From contig NC_083710.1 of assembly GCF_033118175.1 (NCBI RefSeq), positions 36,115,501-36,179,500 on the forward strand: a stretch of DNA of 64,000 nucleotides, in the 5' to 3' direction. The position numbers were made by a program, and so were the translations under genes. Shown in pieces: positions 50,881-62,683 of this stretch (positions within the stretch are counted from its first letter, which is position 1; each line of letters opens with the position of its first letter). The notes beneath the pieces are model-generated. The model was not told the DNA's origin and did no database searches. It worked only from the letters and a program-made list of their open reading frames with translations. This stretch comes from Dama dama (taxonomy: Eukaryota > Chordata > Mammalia > Artiodactyla > Cervidae).

Positions 50881-52767
50881 AATCAAATGAACTTCTGTCT
50901 TCCAAGATAACCTTAAAGGATGAATCTACCCTTCCTTGTGGGCCAGATGACCATGGGATTAAAAAGGCTTCTCACACCCCACTTCCTTATTGTGGATGAC
51001 AGATCAAACAACGAAGCCTAGCTCCTTAGTCACGGTCAAACAGCCATGAGAAGGCAGGCTACATGGCCTGGTTATTTTAACATGATGTCATGTGGAGTGA
51101 CCCCAGAGGGAGAGAGGCTTTATGGGGGCCCTCCCTGGCCCTTCTAGATAAATCATCTGGTCATGACTGGTTTCCCAAAGCTGCCTCTTCATGTGTTGCC
51201 CTGGGAGCACTCTGTAACTCATACATGCTAATACCTAACTATAGGTATATTGGGTGTCAGCCTGTTCCTGGACATCCTGTCTTCTCTTCCCAGCGAAGCT
51301 CCTTGAAGGCAGGGACTCTCACTCTTCTTCTGCATCCTCCATAGCACAGTGCTGGCTCCACGAAGGGAACGCCACGTATATTTGTGACTCTCAGAGCTCC
51401 TGAAGGTGAGAACTTATTCTTCTCTGAAATACCGACCAACCCAGCCTGGGGCATAGCAGGCACCTCGTTCATCTTTACTGAAGGAGGGAATTTCCCGTCC
51501 ATCTGAATCCAAAGCTCATACATGTACTGTTTTTTTTCTTAAGACCACCTTTCCAACTCTGGGACTCCATGTGGCACAGTTAGTTAAGAGCTAAATTGGC
51601 TCTGGGGACAGGAAGGTCCTTCTCTTACTATCTCTGAATCTTTAGGCATGGTGGTCTGACCCTTGTGTGAAGTAGGTCATTTCCAGTGGACCAGGAGTGA
51701 GGAGTGTGGTGGGAAAGGATTCCCACTGTAGATGGGCATCACATGGATAAAATGCGCTGGAGAAATAGAATGTCTGCCAACTGTAGGTCCCAGAAAAGAG
51801 CCCAGTTGCCTTCTCTCTCTTTCTCCCTCATCCATAAAAGCCATCAACCATCAGCCCAGCTGCTTTCTTCTCAGCCCCCTCCGCATGGGTCAAAGGAAAG
51901 CCTTTGCTATAAATTAAATGGAGATGTCTTTAGTGATCAATCCACAGAGCTTTGCAGAAGGAGAGGTTGTTAAAATTTAGCACCTTTCATTTTCTTGTTA
52001 ATGAGCTCCCCGGGACTGGAGGGGGTGATAAATATAGTCTTTCTCACACCTTTGAATCAACCAGCCACAAAAGATTTTTTTTAAAAGCTACCTCTAATTA
52101 AGCGTCTACACAGGCTGTACTGTGTGTTCATTCAGGGCTTTCCCTTTCTAATAAGCTACAGTTTTCATTGCTGCCGGGCAGAAGGCTCCAGGGACCCCAC
52201 TGTTCTATTTGAAAACAGACGCCGGTCTCTGGCCTCACTCAGGACTCGTGTCCACTCCCGGCCCCACGTCCGGGATCAGGGCTGGCCTGTGATCCTCGAG
52301 CTCAGCCCCTTAGCCCTCCCTGTCGCCTCTCTGCCAGGGACGGAGCCTGAAAGGCAAGCACAGTGCAGGCCAGGCCTGCACAGCCACCGTTCATATTTCT
52401 AACAAGAACAAGAGCTCCTATCTTTGCAGCTTCTGAGGGAGGTGGGCACGGGGCTTTTACTTTTAATTCCCTCCAGTTAAAATGCAGGTGGGAGTTTCCC
52501 AAATGACACGTGCAGATCCTGTCAGGAAAGACTTTCTGAGCCCCAGCAGGGCCAGCTCACTCTCAGATGCTCCACTGAGAATGCTCCAAGCGTCCTGCTC
52601 TCCTTCCTCTGCCCCTCCCCACCATCCTCACCTCCTGGTTCACAGGGCAGAGGTGAGGATGCAGAGCTCCTGGGAGCTGCTGGCCACTCCCATCCTGTCC
52701 CTCTCTCCTCCTTCCGGCGGGGGATGTGGATGTTCTTCTGAGAAAGCTGAGTCCCCTCTGCCTGCAT
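50881..52767. other. Repeat-poor DNA with probable conserved block
   Basis: About 1.9 kb. A short L2-like piece at 51280-51360 ('agctccttgaaggcagggac...agcacagtgctggc'). 51890-52160 is AT-rich with words such as gtcaaaggaaagcc, ctataaattaaatgg, cacctttgaatcaacc and ctctaattaagcg, typical of developmental enhancers (TCF, MEF2, homeodomain). No gene. Confidence 0.5.
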
Positions 52768-52963
52768 GGGTGCTGAATCACTTTGGTTGTGTCTGACTAT
52801 TTGCGACCTTATGACTCTTCTGGCCATGGGATTTCCCAGGCAAGAATACTGGAGTGGGTTGCCATGTTCCAGGGGACCTTCCTGACCCAGGGATTGAACC
52901 TGTGTCTCTTACGTCTCCCGCATTGGCAGGTGGGTTCTTTACCACCAGTGCCACCTGGGAAGC
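52768..52963 (-). mobile_element. Bov-tA SINE
   Basis: Inverted copy with a short internal deletion ('gttgccatgttccagggg'). Its head abuts a LINE-1 fragment at 52964. Confidence 0.93.
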
Positions 52964-53335
52964 CCCTTTATTCAGCCATTAAAAAAGAACAGAGGCTTGT
53001 CATTGGCAGCAGGATGGATGGACTTGGAGGGTATTATGCAAAGTGAAATAAGTCATACAGAGAAAGGCAGATACTGTATGATATCACTTACATGTGGAAT
53101 CTAATAAATACAGTGAACTAGTGAATATAACCAAAAAAAAGAACAGACTTACAGATATAGAGAACAAACTAGTGTTTGCCAGTGGGGAGAGGGAAGGGGG
53201 AGGGGCAATAAAGGGGTCGGGGTAGGGAGAAAGGGTTTTTATGGGGTTGTATGAAGTCATGGGTGTGAAACTTGTGAAGTGCTATAGAATTTAAAGAACC
53301 TTCCATAAAGTTACAAAAATTAATAAAAGATGATT
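52964..53335 (+). mobile_element. Cetartiodactyl LINE-1 3' end, sense
   Basis: 'ttattcagccattaaaaaag', 'gcaggatggatggacttgg', 'caaagtgaaataagtcatac', 'ccagtggggagagggaagg', ending near 'acaaaaattaataaaag'. The 5' side is cut by the neighbouring SINE. Confidence 0.88.
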
Positions 53336-53851
53336 GATTCCCTCCCTGGCTCTGGTTCCCAGTCCTTGCACTTTCTCAGGGACCAGGGGTCCTTGCTGGA
53401 GACTCCCCACCTCTTTCCTCTAGAGCTTCCCACCACTGCATTTCCGTAGGCCCAGCCCAGCCCAGCCTTGAACTAGTGGAGCCGAGTCCCCCTCCGGCCA
53501 CCAGCCTGGGCCCTGGCCTGCCCTTTGCAGGCAGACTTCTTAAAGGAGTCTTCCAGGGCTCGTGGGCCAGGCTGGGAGCGTGCTGGGGTACAGCATGGGG
53601 ATTTGTGCTTTCCAAAGGTGAGCCTCCGACCCTTAAGGTGACTTCACGGATTTCTCGAATAATGTGATCAAATTTCATAGCTTGGCCAGTTGGCTTACAG
53701 ACATCCAAAACTGAATCTGGGAAGTCCTTTTTCTACCTCAAATTATATGGCATTGATACTATATTTATTTATTTTCTGCCTCTCTGTCTTCCCTACTAGA
53801 TTGGACTAAGCCTCACAAGGACGGGAATTTTGTGTGTTCCCACCACCCATG
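53336..53851. other. Unique spacer
   Basis: About 515 bp without recognised repeat or gene. Confidence 0.45.
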
Positions 53852-54065
53852 GGCTTCCCTGGTGGCTCAGTCGGTAAAGAATCCACCTGCCAATGCAGGA
53901 GACAAAGGTTTGATCCCTGGGTCAGAAAGATCCCCTGGAGAAGGAAATGGCAACCCACTCCAGTGTTCTTGCCTGGGAAGTCCCATAGACAGAGGAGCCT
54001 CGTGGGCTACAGTCCATGGGGTTGCAAAGAGTTGGGCATGACTTAGGGACTAAATCACCATCACC
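53852..54065 (+). mobile_element. Bov-tA SINE
   Basis: Well-preserved plus-strand copy from 'gggcttccctggtggctcag' to 'ggcatgacttagggactaaatc', followed by a (cac/cat) trinucleotide tail. Confidence 0.95.
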
Positions 54066-54145
54066 ACCAGCCATGTGTCTCTGGACTTGGCCCCTGTGGG
54101 TTCATTCTCCATAAATGAACCCCAAAATTGTCAATACTGTCAAGA

Positions 54146-54365
54146 AACATACAGATTAAACAACAAGGATTTGCTGCATAGTGCAAGGACCTGTATTCAA
54201 TATCTTGTAGTGAACTATAATGGAAAAGAATAGAAAAAAAGAGTATATACATATAGTATACATACACACACACACCTAAACCACTTTGCTATACACCTGA
54301 AACATAATATTATAAAGCAACTATATTTCAATAAAAAATAAATACATAAAATAAAAATAAAGTTT
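54146..54365 (+). mobile_element. Cetartiodactyl LINE-1 3' terminus, sense
   Basis: 'aaacaacaaggatttgctgc', 'gacctgtattcaatatcttg', 'ctataatggaaaagaatag', short (CA)n at 54264-54274, 'gcaactatatttcaataaa' and an A-rich tail. Confidence 0.85.
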
Positions 54366-55007
54366 TAGGCAATTAAAAAATGAAAGAGAAGAAACACAAA
54401 TTAAAAACTCAGACAACCATAAAATGTTAAAAAATGGTGAACTTTGGTGAAGGCAATCCAGTTATTCATCAAACAGTTCTATTCATTTTTCTGTAGGCTT
54501 GAAATTTTTTAAAAAGTCAGTGAGAAAAAAACACACTGCCGAAAATAGTGTCTTTCTGTTTCAGAGTTATTTTTCATACTGAAATTAACATTCGAGTAAG
54601 AGAATTCCAAATTCTTCCCTAATTAAAAAAAATCACCTTCATCTTTTTATCTGCACTCAACTGAAAAATTAGTTTTTCACATCATTTTTTCTTACTGTGG
54701 CAACTCATTCCTCTTCACCAAGTTGGGGAGCACATGGTCACCGTGTTTAGAATTATAAACCAGACAAAGCGTGCCCTGCCTGGCATCTTTGGTGGCTGGA
54801 CAGAGACGCTGGCAGCTGAAATACCCAGAGGATCCTTGGATAAACTCCAGGAGAGATAACTTTTCTGGGACCGATGTATTAGGATTCATGTCTGCCCAGA
54901 TTTCTATAGAATCCCTCCTCATTGGGCTCACACACCGCAGGGTTTAATCTTGTTTTCTTTTTGTCAATTCGCAGAGCTTTGCTAAGCCTGAGCCAGATTG
55001 CCTCTTC
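54366..55007. other. Unique AT-rich DNA
   Basis: About 640 bp without recognised repeat. The 54690-54900 portion is less AT-rich. No gene. Confidence 0.45.
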
Positions 55008-55165
55008 ATCAATCTGTCCATGGGATTCTCCAGGCAAGAATACTGGAATGGGTTGCCAGGCCCTCCTCCAGGGGATCTTCCCCACCCAGGGATTGAACCT
55101 ATGTCTCTTATGTCTCCTGCATTGGCAGGCAGGTTCTTTACCACTAGTGCCACCTGGGGAGCCCA
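55008..55165 (-). mobile_element. Bov-tA SINE, Bov-A tail missing
   Basis: Only from 'ctgtccatgggattctcc' to the head 'gccacctggggagccc'. The terminal 50 bp of the 3' domain is absent. Confidence 0.92.
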
Positions 55166-55393
55166 GTAGAAATGTGGCCAACTGGTTTATCACAGCCTAT
55201 AATGTGAGATTAGTATCCCAGAAGGCGTGTTCTGATGCTGGGTCCAGGCTTCTTGTTTCTTTCTTGGTTGTATAAAAAGGTGGACTTAAAATGGGATCCA
55301 TTAACTAAAGGCAAAGCATATCAAATGACTGTAGCTAACAAAGATCACAAACCTTAGGATCTCAGTTTCTAAGGGCCCCATAATTCAGAGACA

Positions 55394-55600
55394 GACTTCC
55401 CTGATGGCTCAGACACTAAAGAATCCACTTGCAACGCAGGAGATGTGGGTTCGATACCTAGGTCGGGAAGGTCCCTTGGAGAAGGAAGTGGCAACCCACT
55501 CCAGGATTCTTGCCTGGAGAATCCCATGGACAGAAGAGCCTGGTGGGCTACAGTCCATGGGATGGCAAAGAGTTGGACATGACTGAGAAGCAAGCACACT
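55394..55600 (+). mobile_element. Bov-tA SINE
   Basis: 'gacttccctgatggctcag' to 'gttggacatgactgagaagc'. Full length, moderately diverged. Confidence 0.94.
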
Positions 55601-55797
55601 TTCATTCCCCAAAATCCAGTCCAGTGTCTACAGATGAGTGGGGTGTGTGCAGACATTCAGAAGAAGGTGCAGAGTAGGGTGTAGGACCAGACAATGATCC
55701 GAGCTGGAAGCAAGAACTCAGGAATATCAGAGTACAAACGTCAGCTTAAATTTACAGAGAAAGATGAACATCTATGATAGACCTCTATGACAGACCT

Positions 55798-56005
55798 TGT
55801 ATGTACAATCCAAAAAATGATACAAATGAACTTGTCTACATAACAAAAACAAGCTCATAGAAATAGAAAGACATGTGTGGCTACCAAGGAGGAAAGAATG
55901 GGGTGAAGGATAAATTAGCAGTTTGGGATTAATAGATACACTACTACTTACATAATAGATAAACAGCAAGGACTTAACGTAGAGCACAGGGAACCATTCC
56001 ATTCC
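55798..56005 (+). mobile_element. Cetartiodactyl LINE-1 3' UTR, sense
   Basis: 'aaaaaatgatacaaatgaac', 'agacatgtgtggctaccaagg', 'gataaattagcagtttggg', 'gcacagggaaccattcc'. Diverged, both ends fading. Confidence 0.78.
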
Positions 56006-56221
56006 TTCCTTTAGACTCAGGGAATGTGTCTCACTGTCTTCAGTTCCCTGGTCCAACCTAACGTGAGCACCCGAGGATGGCTGTTGTTCACCACTGCCCT
56101 CCTGTTGAGCTGTAATAGGATTGCCCTTGGGAGATAATCTCTGAGAAGGGATAAATCTGCCCTCTTTCCCCAAGACAGAATCCTCCTACCACCACTTGTC
56201 CCAGGAATGGGTTTCCTTTTT

Positions 56222-57385
56222 TTTTTTTTCACTTAAAATGTATAGTTTAATGAATTTATAAATTGAAGTATAGTTGATTTTACAATGTTGTATCAATCTC
56301 TGCCATGCAGCAAAGTGATTCAGTTATACATGTATATACATATATACATTCTTCTTAAATATTCTTTTCCATATGGTTAATCACAGGATATTGAGTGTGC
56401 TACAGAGTAGGACCTCCATTGTTTATCCTTTTAAAATGTAACAGTTTGCATCTACTAACCCCAGACTCACAGTCCCTCCCTCTCCATCCCCCTCCTCCCC
56501 TTGGCAGCCACAAGTCTGTTTCCATGTCTGTGAGCTTGTTTCTGTTTTGCAGACAAGTTCATCTGACCCATATTTTAGATTCCACATGAGAGTGATGTCG
56601 TATGGTATTTGCCTTTCTCTTTCTGACTTACTTCACTCAGTATGATAACCTCTATTTGCATCCATGTTGCTGCAAATGGCATTATTTTGTTCTTTTTTAT
56701 GGCTGAGTAGTATTCCATTGTATATATGTACCACGTCTCCTTTATCCATCTTTATTCATCTTTATCCTTTATTCATCTGTCAATGGAGACTGAGTTGTTT
56801 CCATGCCTTGACTGTTGTAAACAGTGCTGCTATGAACATAGGGGTGCAAATACCTTTTTGAATTAGAGTTTCATCCAGGTATATTCCCAGGAGCGGGATT
56901 GCTAGATCACATGGTAATTCTAACTTTAGTTTTCTGAGGAACCTCCATGGTGCTCTCGAGAGTGGCTGTCGCAGCGTATAGTCCCATCAAAGGTGCAGAG
57001 GGTTCCCTTTTCTCCACATCCTCTCCGGCATTTGTTTTTTGTAGGCAATTTTTTCTCTTTTTTATGCCATGTCTCCTCCTCATGGTATAGACTTTTAAAT
57101 GATGGCCATTCTGACTGATGTAGAGTGGTACCTCATTGTAGTTTTGAGTTGCATTTCTCTGGTAATTAGTGATGTTGAGCATTTTTTTCAACATGCCTAC
57201 TGGTCATCTGTATGTCTTCTTTGGAGAAGTAAGGTCTTCTGCCCACTTTTCAATTGGGTGGTTTTTTTATTTTTGGTGTCGAGTTGTATGAGCTGTTTGT
57301 ATAGTTTGGCGATTAAGCCCTTGTTTGTTTCATCATTTGCAAATATTTCCCCTCGGGAATGAATTTCTTGACTATTTCAGCTTTC
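56222..57385 (-). mobile_element. LINE-1 3' part, antisense, 1.16 kb
   Basis: Starts at a T-rich tract and runs through 'gaagtatagttgattttac', 'cagcaaagtgattcag', 'gagtagtattccattg', 'cccaggagcgggattgc', 'ctccacatcctctccgg', 'gtacctcattgtag' to 'catttgcaaatatttccc'. The right half is degraded ORF2 C-terminal DNA, with minus frames carrying stops. Internal duplication ttatccatcttta at about 56741-56770. Confidence 0.9.
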
Positions 57386-58586
57386 CAAAGAGAACATTCC
57401 GTGCGGGATTTGAAGTTCTTTTTTTGTCCCTTGTTTGAGAAAAGGTTAAAGAGAACCAGGGAGTTGATGTCAGGGATAGACATCTCTCAGGGGACTGGGA
57501 CCCCACCTCAAAAACCTTTATTAAATCAGCCAATTGCAGTGGACTGTGTTTGAGGAAATGAGGATCAGTGCTGAGAGAAAGAGGAGGAAGGATTTAGGAC
57601 TGTGTGGGATGGGTCTGTTCAGCCTGGCGAGCACGGTGGTTTGGTCGCAGCATGGCCAAGCAGGCCTGGGAGTGTGGTGTGTGTGAGGGGAGCTCTCCCC
57701 AGCCTGCATTTTAATGTCAGGGGAAGGGAGAAAACCATCAGTTCAAACCAACTGCCCATCTCCGAGGCTTCAGCTGTGCGCACCCCTGCCCATCTCCATG
57801 ACAACAAAGGATTAGAGAAATCCACTCAGTCAGAATTCTGTGCTGACAAGTGCCAGGCAAACACTTCATTCCTGTTTTTGTCACGGTGGGTGAGGAGGTG
57901 GGGAGGGTTGATTTTTGTGCCAAGAGCCAGATTTTGTTCTGGTCATCTGGGGAAGCAGTGGCTATTTCATCAGGCAAAAGTCACAGCCCATTATCCAAAG
58001 GGAGCGGAGAATGGCCTTCTTGCAGGGCAGGAAGGATCCAGAAAATCCCATCCGTCTGCAGAGTGGTGGGGAGCTAGAAGGGGAGAGAAACTTGGAAATA
58101 TCAAAGGTTCCTGCTTGTGTTTTAAGGTTATCAGCTGTGTTTCAGCAGAGGCCACATTCTCCTTCCAGGACTTCGAGGAGCTGTCCTCATGGCAACCTCA
58201 TTCCTTTTCTTCCTGCTCAGCGTACCCCACCCCCACCCCCCACCCCTGCATAAAAAGGGCCCATCTTTTTTCCCTTTGATGTGCAGCGGTGAATCACAGC
58301 AAATAATGTCCCAGAACGTTGTCCCTGGGAAACTAAAGCTCTGAGCCCTGATTTTCTGTAGATGGAGTCATTATGAGTCACACTTCAAAATCTTTCCAAG
58401 TCTCATCGCCTCAAGATAAAACATAAAAGTAGATGCATATTGGGGAAGAATCGCATCCTTGGGGCCACCAGTGTTGCCAGGATTCAGAATGTTTGCCATT
58501 CATTTCCCTTACCTCCGGCTATGTCACAGCTACGATCAGGAGACAATTCCTCAGGTGTCGTCCTTTGCTAAAGAACGTTGCTATCG
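57386..58586. other. Repeat-free DNA, probable conserved non-coding block
   Basis: About 1.2 kb. 57710-58400 has conserved-element texture: ccatgacaacaaagg (57796) and ctcatggcaacc (58186) carry RFX-like half-sites, with SOX-like acaaagg. A 225-codon plus frame (57602-58279) and overlapping frames lack a domain or coding-like composition. No gene called. Confidence 0.45.
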
Positions 58587-58705
58587 GGACTTCCCTGGTG
58601 GTCCAGTGGTTAAAACTCTGCCTTCCAATACAGAAGGTGCAGGTTTGATCTCTGATAGGGGATCTAGGCTCCCATGTTTCCCGGGGTGCAACCAAAAATT
58701 AAAAA
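58587..58705 (+). mobile_element. CHR-type SINE
   Basis: 'gggacttccctggtggtcc' head, 'ggtttgatctctgatagggg' box, then a short tail 'gcaaccaaaaattaaaaag'. The long tail domain is missing. Confidence 0.88.
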
Positions 58706-59429
58706 GAAGAATGTTACTGCTCCAGGCTGTGCAGAAACCATGTTCACTGGACTGGAATATGCTCGCCAGAGGTTAGCTTACTCCACAGGCTTAGAACTAG
58801 TCATCGGGAGAGCCCCCCAGCAAGTTATGTAAATTACTAATAACATGCACCAAGATGCAGAAATATATTTTTCCAAATTTCCTGAAAAGTAATATCTTAT
58901 AAGCTTCTCAATAAAGCAGTTCGTAATTTGGCAGATATATTTAGATGATGTCAATTAAAATGTATTAAATGCCCAATATGTGCTAGGTGTTGTTTCACAC
59001 CTAATTTCATCTCATCTGTGCAAAGACCAGTGTTGCCCTCACTTTGCAGGAGATGCATGAGGGTCGGAGGCTGGCCTGAAGTCCATGGAGCTGGGGTCTT
59101 GGCTCCCACATCCGCATATCTTGGCACCTCCCTGACCAGCAGGGGAAGCTCTCCAGCTGAAGTTTGGTTTGGCCATGGAAAAGCTTCCCCCAGGATCCTG
59201 TTCTAGAAGCCCGGTATGTGGAAATGAAGTGAACTTACGGTTGAGTTGTGAGGGACAAAACCTTTTCATCCTCCTCTCTTCTTCCTCCCTCTTCAGTGAT
59301 CCCAGGGCCCTGCGAGCCCTGCTTGAAAACCATCTCCCTCTAGCATCCTCTTAGGCTGTTTGTTTTGGGTTTATTTGAAGATCCCTCCAGAGTTCCAGCC
59401 CTCACTTTGGTCTTGCAGGACCTGTGCTG
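58706..59429. other. Unique DNA with MIR
   Basis: Contains a probable antisense MIR at 58965-59110 ('ttaaatgcccaatatgtgctagg', 'tttgcaggagatgcatgaggg'). 58840-58960 is AT-rich and conserved-looking. No gene. Confidence 0.5.
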
Positions 59430-59630
59430 TGTTTAGTCAATCAGTCTTTGCGACCCCATGGACTGTATGTAACCCACCTGGCTCCTCTGTCCATGGGGAC
59501 TGTTCGGGAAAGAATACTGAAGTGGGTTTCTATGCCCTCCTCCAAGGGCTCTTCCTGACCCAGGAATCAAACCAGGGTCTCCTGCATTGCAGGCAGATTC
59601 TTTTTCAGCTGAGCCACTAGGGAAGCCCCT
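59430..59630 (-). mobile_element. Bov-tA SINE
   Basis: Diverged inverted copy ('gactgtatgtaacccacctgg', 'gactgttcgggaaagaatac') with head 'gagccactagggaagcccc'. Confidence 0.9.
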
Positions 59631-59889
59631 TGCAGAACTTGGAGTAGAAAGTCCTGTGCCAAACCTGTGAGCCTCCCACCGGGTGGCTGGCATCTCAGGT
59701 GGTTCTCAGGCTGCCCTGTCTGCAGTGCTGGGCGAAGGGGTGATGTCACACGAATGGGCCGGGCTCCGGGTTGCCCCCCGAATGTTTAAATGTACCACGT
59801 TTCCCAGTCACCTCCCTGTGGGGAGTCCTCACACAGCACCCTGAAGAACTACTGCTAACTTTTGAGGTATGATGATCACATTGTGATTA

Positions 59890-60100
59890 TTCTAAATAAA
59901 AGAGTCTGTCTTTTAGAGATACATCCCAAGTACCTACAGATATATGGATAAAATTGTTATTTCAGCATCATCCAGGGAAGGGGTATAGGTGAGTACTAGG
60001 TGAAACATTCATTTTCTTGTAGTTGGGTGATTAATACCTTGCTATATCATTTTTCCTCCTTAGGATAGGTTTGAAATTTTCCAAAAGCTTAAAATACACG
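59890..60100 (+). mobile_element. Ancient LINE-1-like 3' UTR fragment, sense
   Basis: 'aagagtctgtcttttagagatac', 'gtagttgggtgattaatacc' and 'aggtttgaaattttccaaaagc' resemble an old L1M 3' end. Tentative. Confidence 0.45.
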
Positions 60101-60129
60101 GATATAGATGGATAGGTAGGTTTATAGAT

Positions 60130-60360
60130 AGATAGATGCATGCTTAGTTGTGTCCAACTCTTTGCAGCCTCATGGACTATAGCCCACCAGGCTCCTCTGT
60201 CCATGGGATTCTGCAGGCAAGAATAGAGCGTGGGTTGATTGTCATTTCCTTCTCCAGGGATCTTCCCAACCCAGGGATCCAATCCATGTCTCTTGCATCT
60301 GTTGCATTGGCAGGCAGATTCTTTACCACAAGTGCCACCTGGGAAGCCACCAGATAGATG
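60130..60360 (-). mobile_element. Bov-tA SINE with 9-bp target-site duplication
   Basis: Body 60139-60351. Duplication agatagatg at 60130-60138 and 60352-60360, drawn from a short (GATA)n tract that also lies on the left at 60104-60138. Confidence 0.92.
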
Positions 60361-60671
60361 GATAAAGGTGCAGGTGAAAAAAAATCAGTGTTAGGCCCTC
60401 ACCCCAGGACTACCTCCTTGCCCTCTCAGAATTTGTCCTTTCTGCTGCTCTCTGGCAAGGTCTAGTCCTTTTCCTGGAGTAGGTAAACCTTGGACCTGCT
60501 TCTGTAATGTGTCAACTAGGACTTCACCCCGACTTGCAGCTTTGCCTGCACCTTTGATTTCGGCCTCTCTCACAGCTTTGAGTGCAGTATGTTTCTCCAT
60601 GAAGGTTTGTGGTGAAAACTTAACCAGTCAGTTCACCCTGGGAGATGTGAACCATTAAAAATGCTTTTCCA
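60361..60671. other. Unique spacer
   Basis: About 310 bp, no recognised repeat or gene. Confidence 0.45.
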
Positions 60672-60835
60672 GAGACTTCCTTGGTCATCCAGTGGCTAAG
60701 ACTCCATGCTCCCAAGGCAGGGACCTGGGGTTTGATCCCTGGTCAGGGAACTTGATTCCCACAAGCCATGACTGAAAGATCCCGTGTGCCATAACTAGGA
60801 CCTGGTGCAGCCAAATAAATATGTTAAAAAATGTT
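60672..60835 (+). mobile_element. CHR-type SINE
   Basis: 'gacttccttggtcatccag' head, 'ggtttgatccctggtcagg' box, 'gccataactaggacctggtgc', tail 'aaataaatatgttaaaaa'. Confidence 0.9.
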
Positions 60836-60864
60836 TTCCAAAGCTCACTTCCTTTCAAGGTCTT

Positions 60865-60970
60865 CCATTTTACAGATGAGAAAACAGCAGTGCAAGTAAA
60901 CCACCAAGTGCACACAGCCAGAAGGTGGGAGAACCAGGCATGTGAACTCCGGCAACTTGACTCCAGAGAG
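60865..60970 (-). mobile_element. MIR SINE, antisense
   Basis: 'ccattttacagatgagaaaac', 'agtgcacacagccagaagg', 'gaactccggcaacttgactcc' follow the antisense MIR order. Confidence 0.72.
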
Positions 60971-61075
60971 GCCCTTTCCAGGGCTGCGTGTTACAGATGC
61001 TGTGCTTGGCGGTTAGAAACCATCAAGCCCAGCAGGAGGCACTCCCCAAGAAAACCGGAGGAGCAACTGTCATAG

Positions 61076-61550
61076 TTTTTTTTTTTTTTTTTTAATATTG
61101 GAAAATAGAGAAAGTAATCCAAAATCCCACCATTCTAACAAAACAGTTCACAGTTTTTTCTGCATTTATCTTATATAATTATATTCATAATGACAAAATA
61201 ATATATAGGTTTAATGCTCTGATTTTAAAGTATTACATCACAAGCATTTCTTTGTAATGATTTTCTCCATAATATCATTCCAAATGTGCTCTAGTTTTAT
61301 TACAAACTCTCCTTTTTTGGGGAACTCTTTGTTGCTCCCAATTTTATACCAGTTGAAATAACCTGGGGATGAATATCTCCAGGCGTATAGCTGTTTCTGC
61401 TTCTTGATTTTTTTTTTCCTTCATGTAAAGGCCCAGAGATAAGATTACTGGATCAAAGGCTAAGTAATCTATGGCACTTGAATCTTACTGCCAATTGAAT
61501 TTCAAATTAATGGTATTATTTCCTATCTTGTGGTTATATCCTCTGAAGCA
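61076..61550 (-). mobile_element. Ancient LINE-1 (L1M) 3' part, antisense
   Basis: T18 at 61076-61093, then 'ccaaaatcccaccattctaac', 'cacaagcatttctttgtaatg', 'tgttgctcccaattttatacc', 'attactggatcaaaggctaag', 'cttactgccaattg'. Old and heavily diverged. Confidence 0.65.
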
Positions 61551-62059
61551 CTGGGTGTCAACAAATAAATTCTATTTTATATACAGAAAAGATGAGGTGG
61601 GTTGAATTTAAATTTATTTTATTTCTGGGAAGTGAAATTTAAGGGTAGAGGGTTGCAGATCTCCTGGCTCTCAGCGAAGCCTGGTTCACATCACTTACAC
61701 ACACACACCCCACATGGAGAGAAGCCACACTGTACTTCATTACAGCCGCCAACACACATAGCCGCTCAGGCTCACAGCAGCCGTTCCGAGCCCTCAGCAG
61801 ATATTGCTTGCAGAAAGAAGGGACGGGAGGAAATGTAAGAGCTCCAGGTGCTGACTTGTCTTCTTCACTTTGGCTCAGGTTTTGCCATTTAATAATTCAA
61901 CAACAATTGTGCAAATAGCTCTCTCACTTCTAGGAATTTCTTCATAAATCCTCTGTAATCGCCATCTCCCAGTTTGAGAAAAATCTCTTTCAAGTGGCTA
62001 AGGCTTGATGATATCTTTTCTCTTAAAAGAACCACAAATTTGTTCTAATTATACACTTA
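61551..62059. other. Unique spacer
   Basis: About 510 bp. 61850-62050 is AT-rich and possibly conserved. No gene. Confidence 0.4.
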
Positions 62060-62490
62060 ATTAAGACATGCAAATTGTGGAAAATCCTAAATTGTGGAAA
62101 GGTTTCAGAAAGAGAGCAAACATAGCTCATAATCCTACCATCTCAAAAAATCTCTCTTTGATGTATTCTACTCTTTTACTGTATATATGAAACAAAATTA
62201 GTGCCACATTATATGTATTCAGTTTTGTAGCCTGATATTTTTTCATTCAACATTATGCTGCAAGTATTCTATGAGATCGTTAGATAATTTCCAAAAATGG
62301 TTTGTAACATTTACATAACATATAATTACAATATGCAACATAGAATTATAATTGTATAATATTTGTATAATATTTAGATAATATTTATTAAGTATGTCAC
62401 CATTCATTTTATAATTTTCTTCATGTTGGCCATCTAGATTGCGTCCAGATTTTCACTGTTATAATTAATACTGAAGTAGACATCTGGTCC
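62060..62490 (-). mobile_element. Second copy of the same L1M 3' region, antisense
   Basis: 'cataatcctaccatctc', 'ttgtagcctgatattttttc', 'gctgcaagtattctatgag', 'gattgcgtccagattttcac' cover the same consensus part as 61076-61550 in the same orientation, so it is an independent insertion. Positions 62072-62100 hold aaattgtggaaa twice, 17 bp apart. An octamer ATGCAAAT lies at 62068-62075. Confidence 0.6.
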
Positions 62491-62589
62491 ATGTATTTGT
62501 GAGAGCTCAGTTCAAGAGCAGGACTTGCAAATCCATCCTTAAGGATGAAGGTTCCATAGTGCGAACCTTCGCAGATGTGGAGCTGGGGA

Positions 62590-62683
62590 CGCCTGGCTTC
62601 TGGTCCCACTTTATGATTGTGTAATCCCAGCAAATGGCACTGTGTCCCTCTGAGCCTTAGTTTCCTCTTTTATAAACAAAGGG
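62590..62683 (+). mobile_element. MIR SINE core, sense
   Basis: 'ctctgagccttagtttcctc' followed by 'ttttataaacaaaggg' is the MIR core in sense. The 3' half is cut off by the adjacent Bov-tA. Confidence 0.7.

Noticed and set aside
57602..58279. 225-codon plus-strand open frame
   Set aside because: Two overlapping frames are also open and the composition is not coding-like. The DNA looks like a non-coding conserved block instead.
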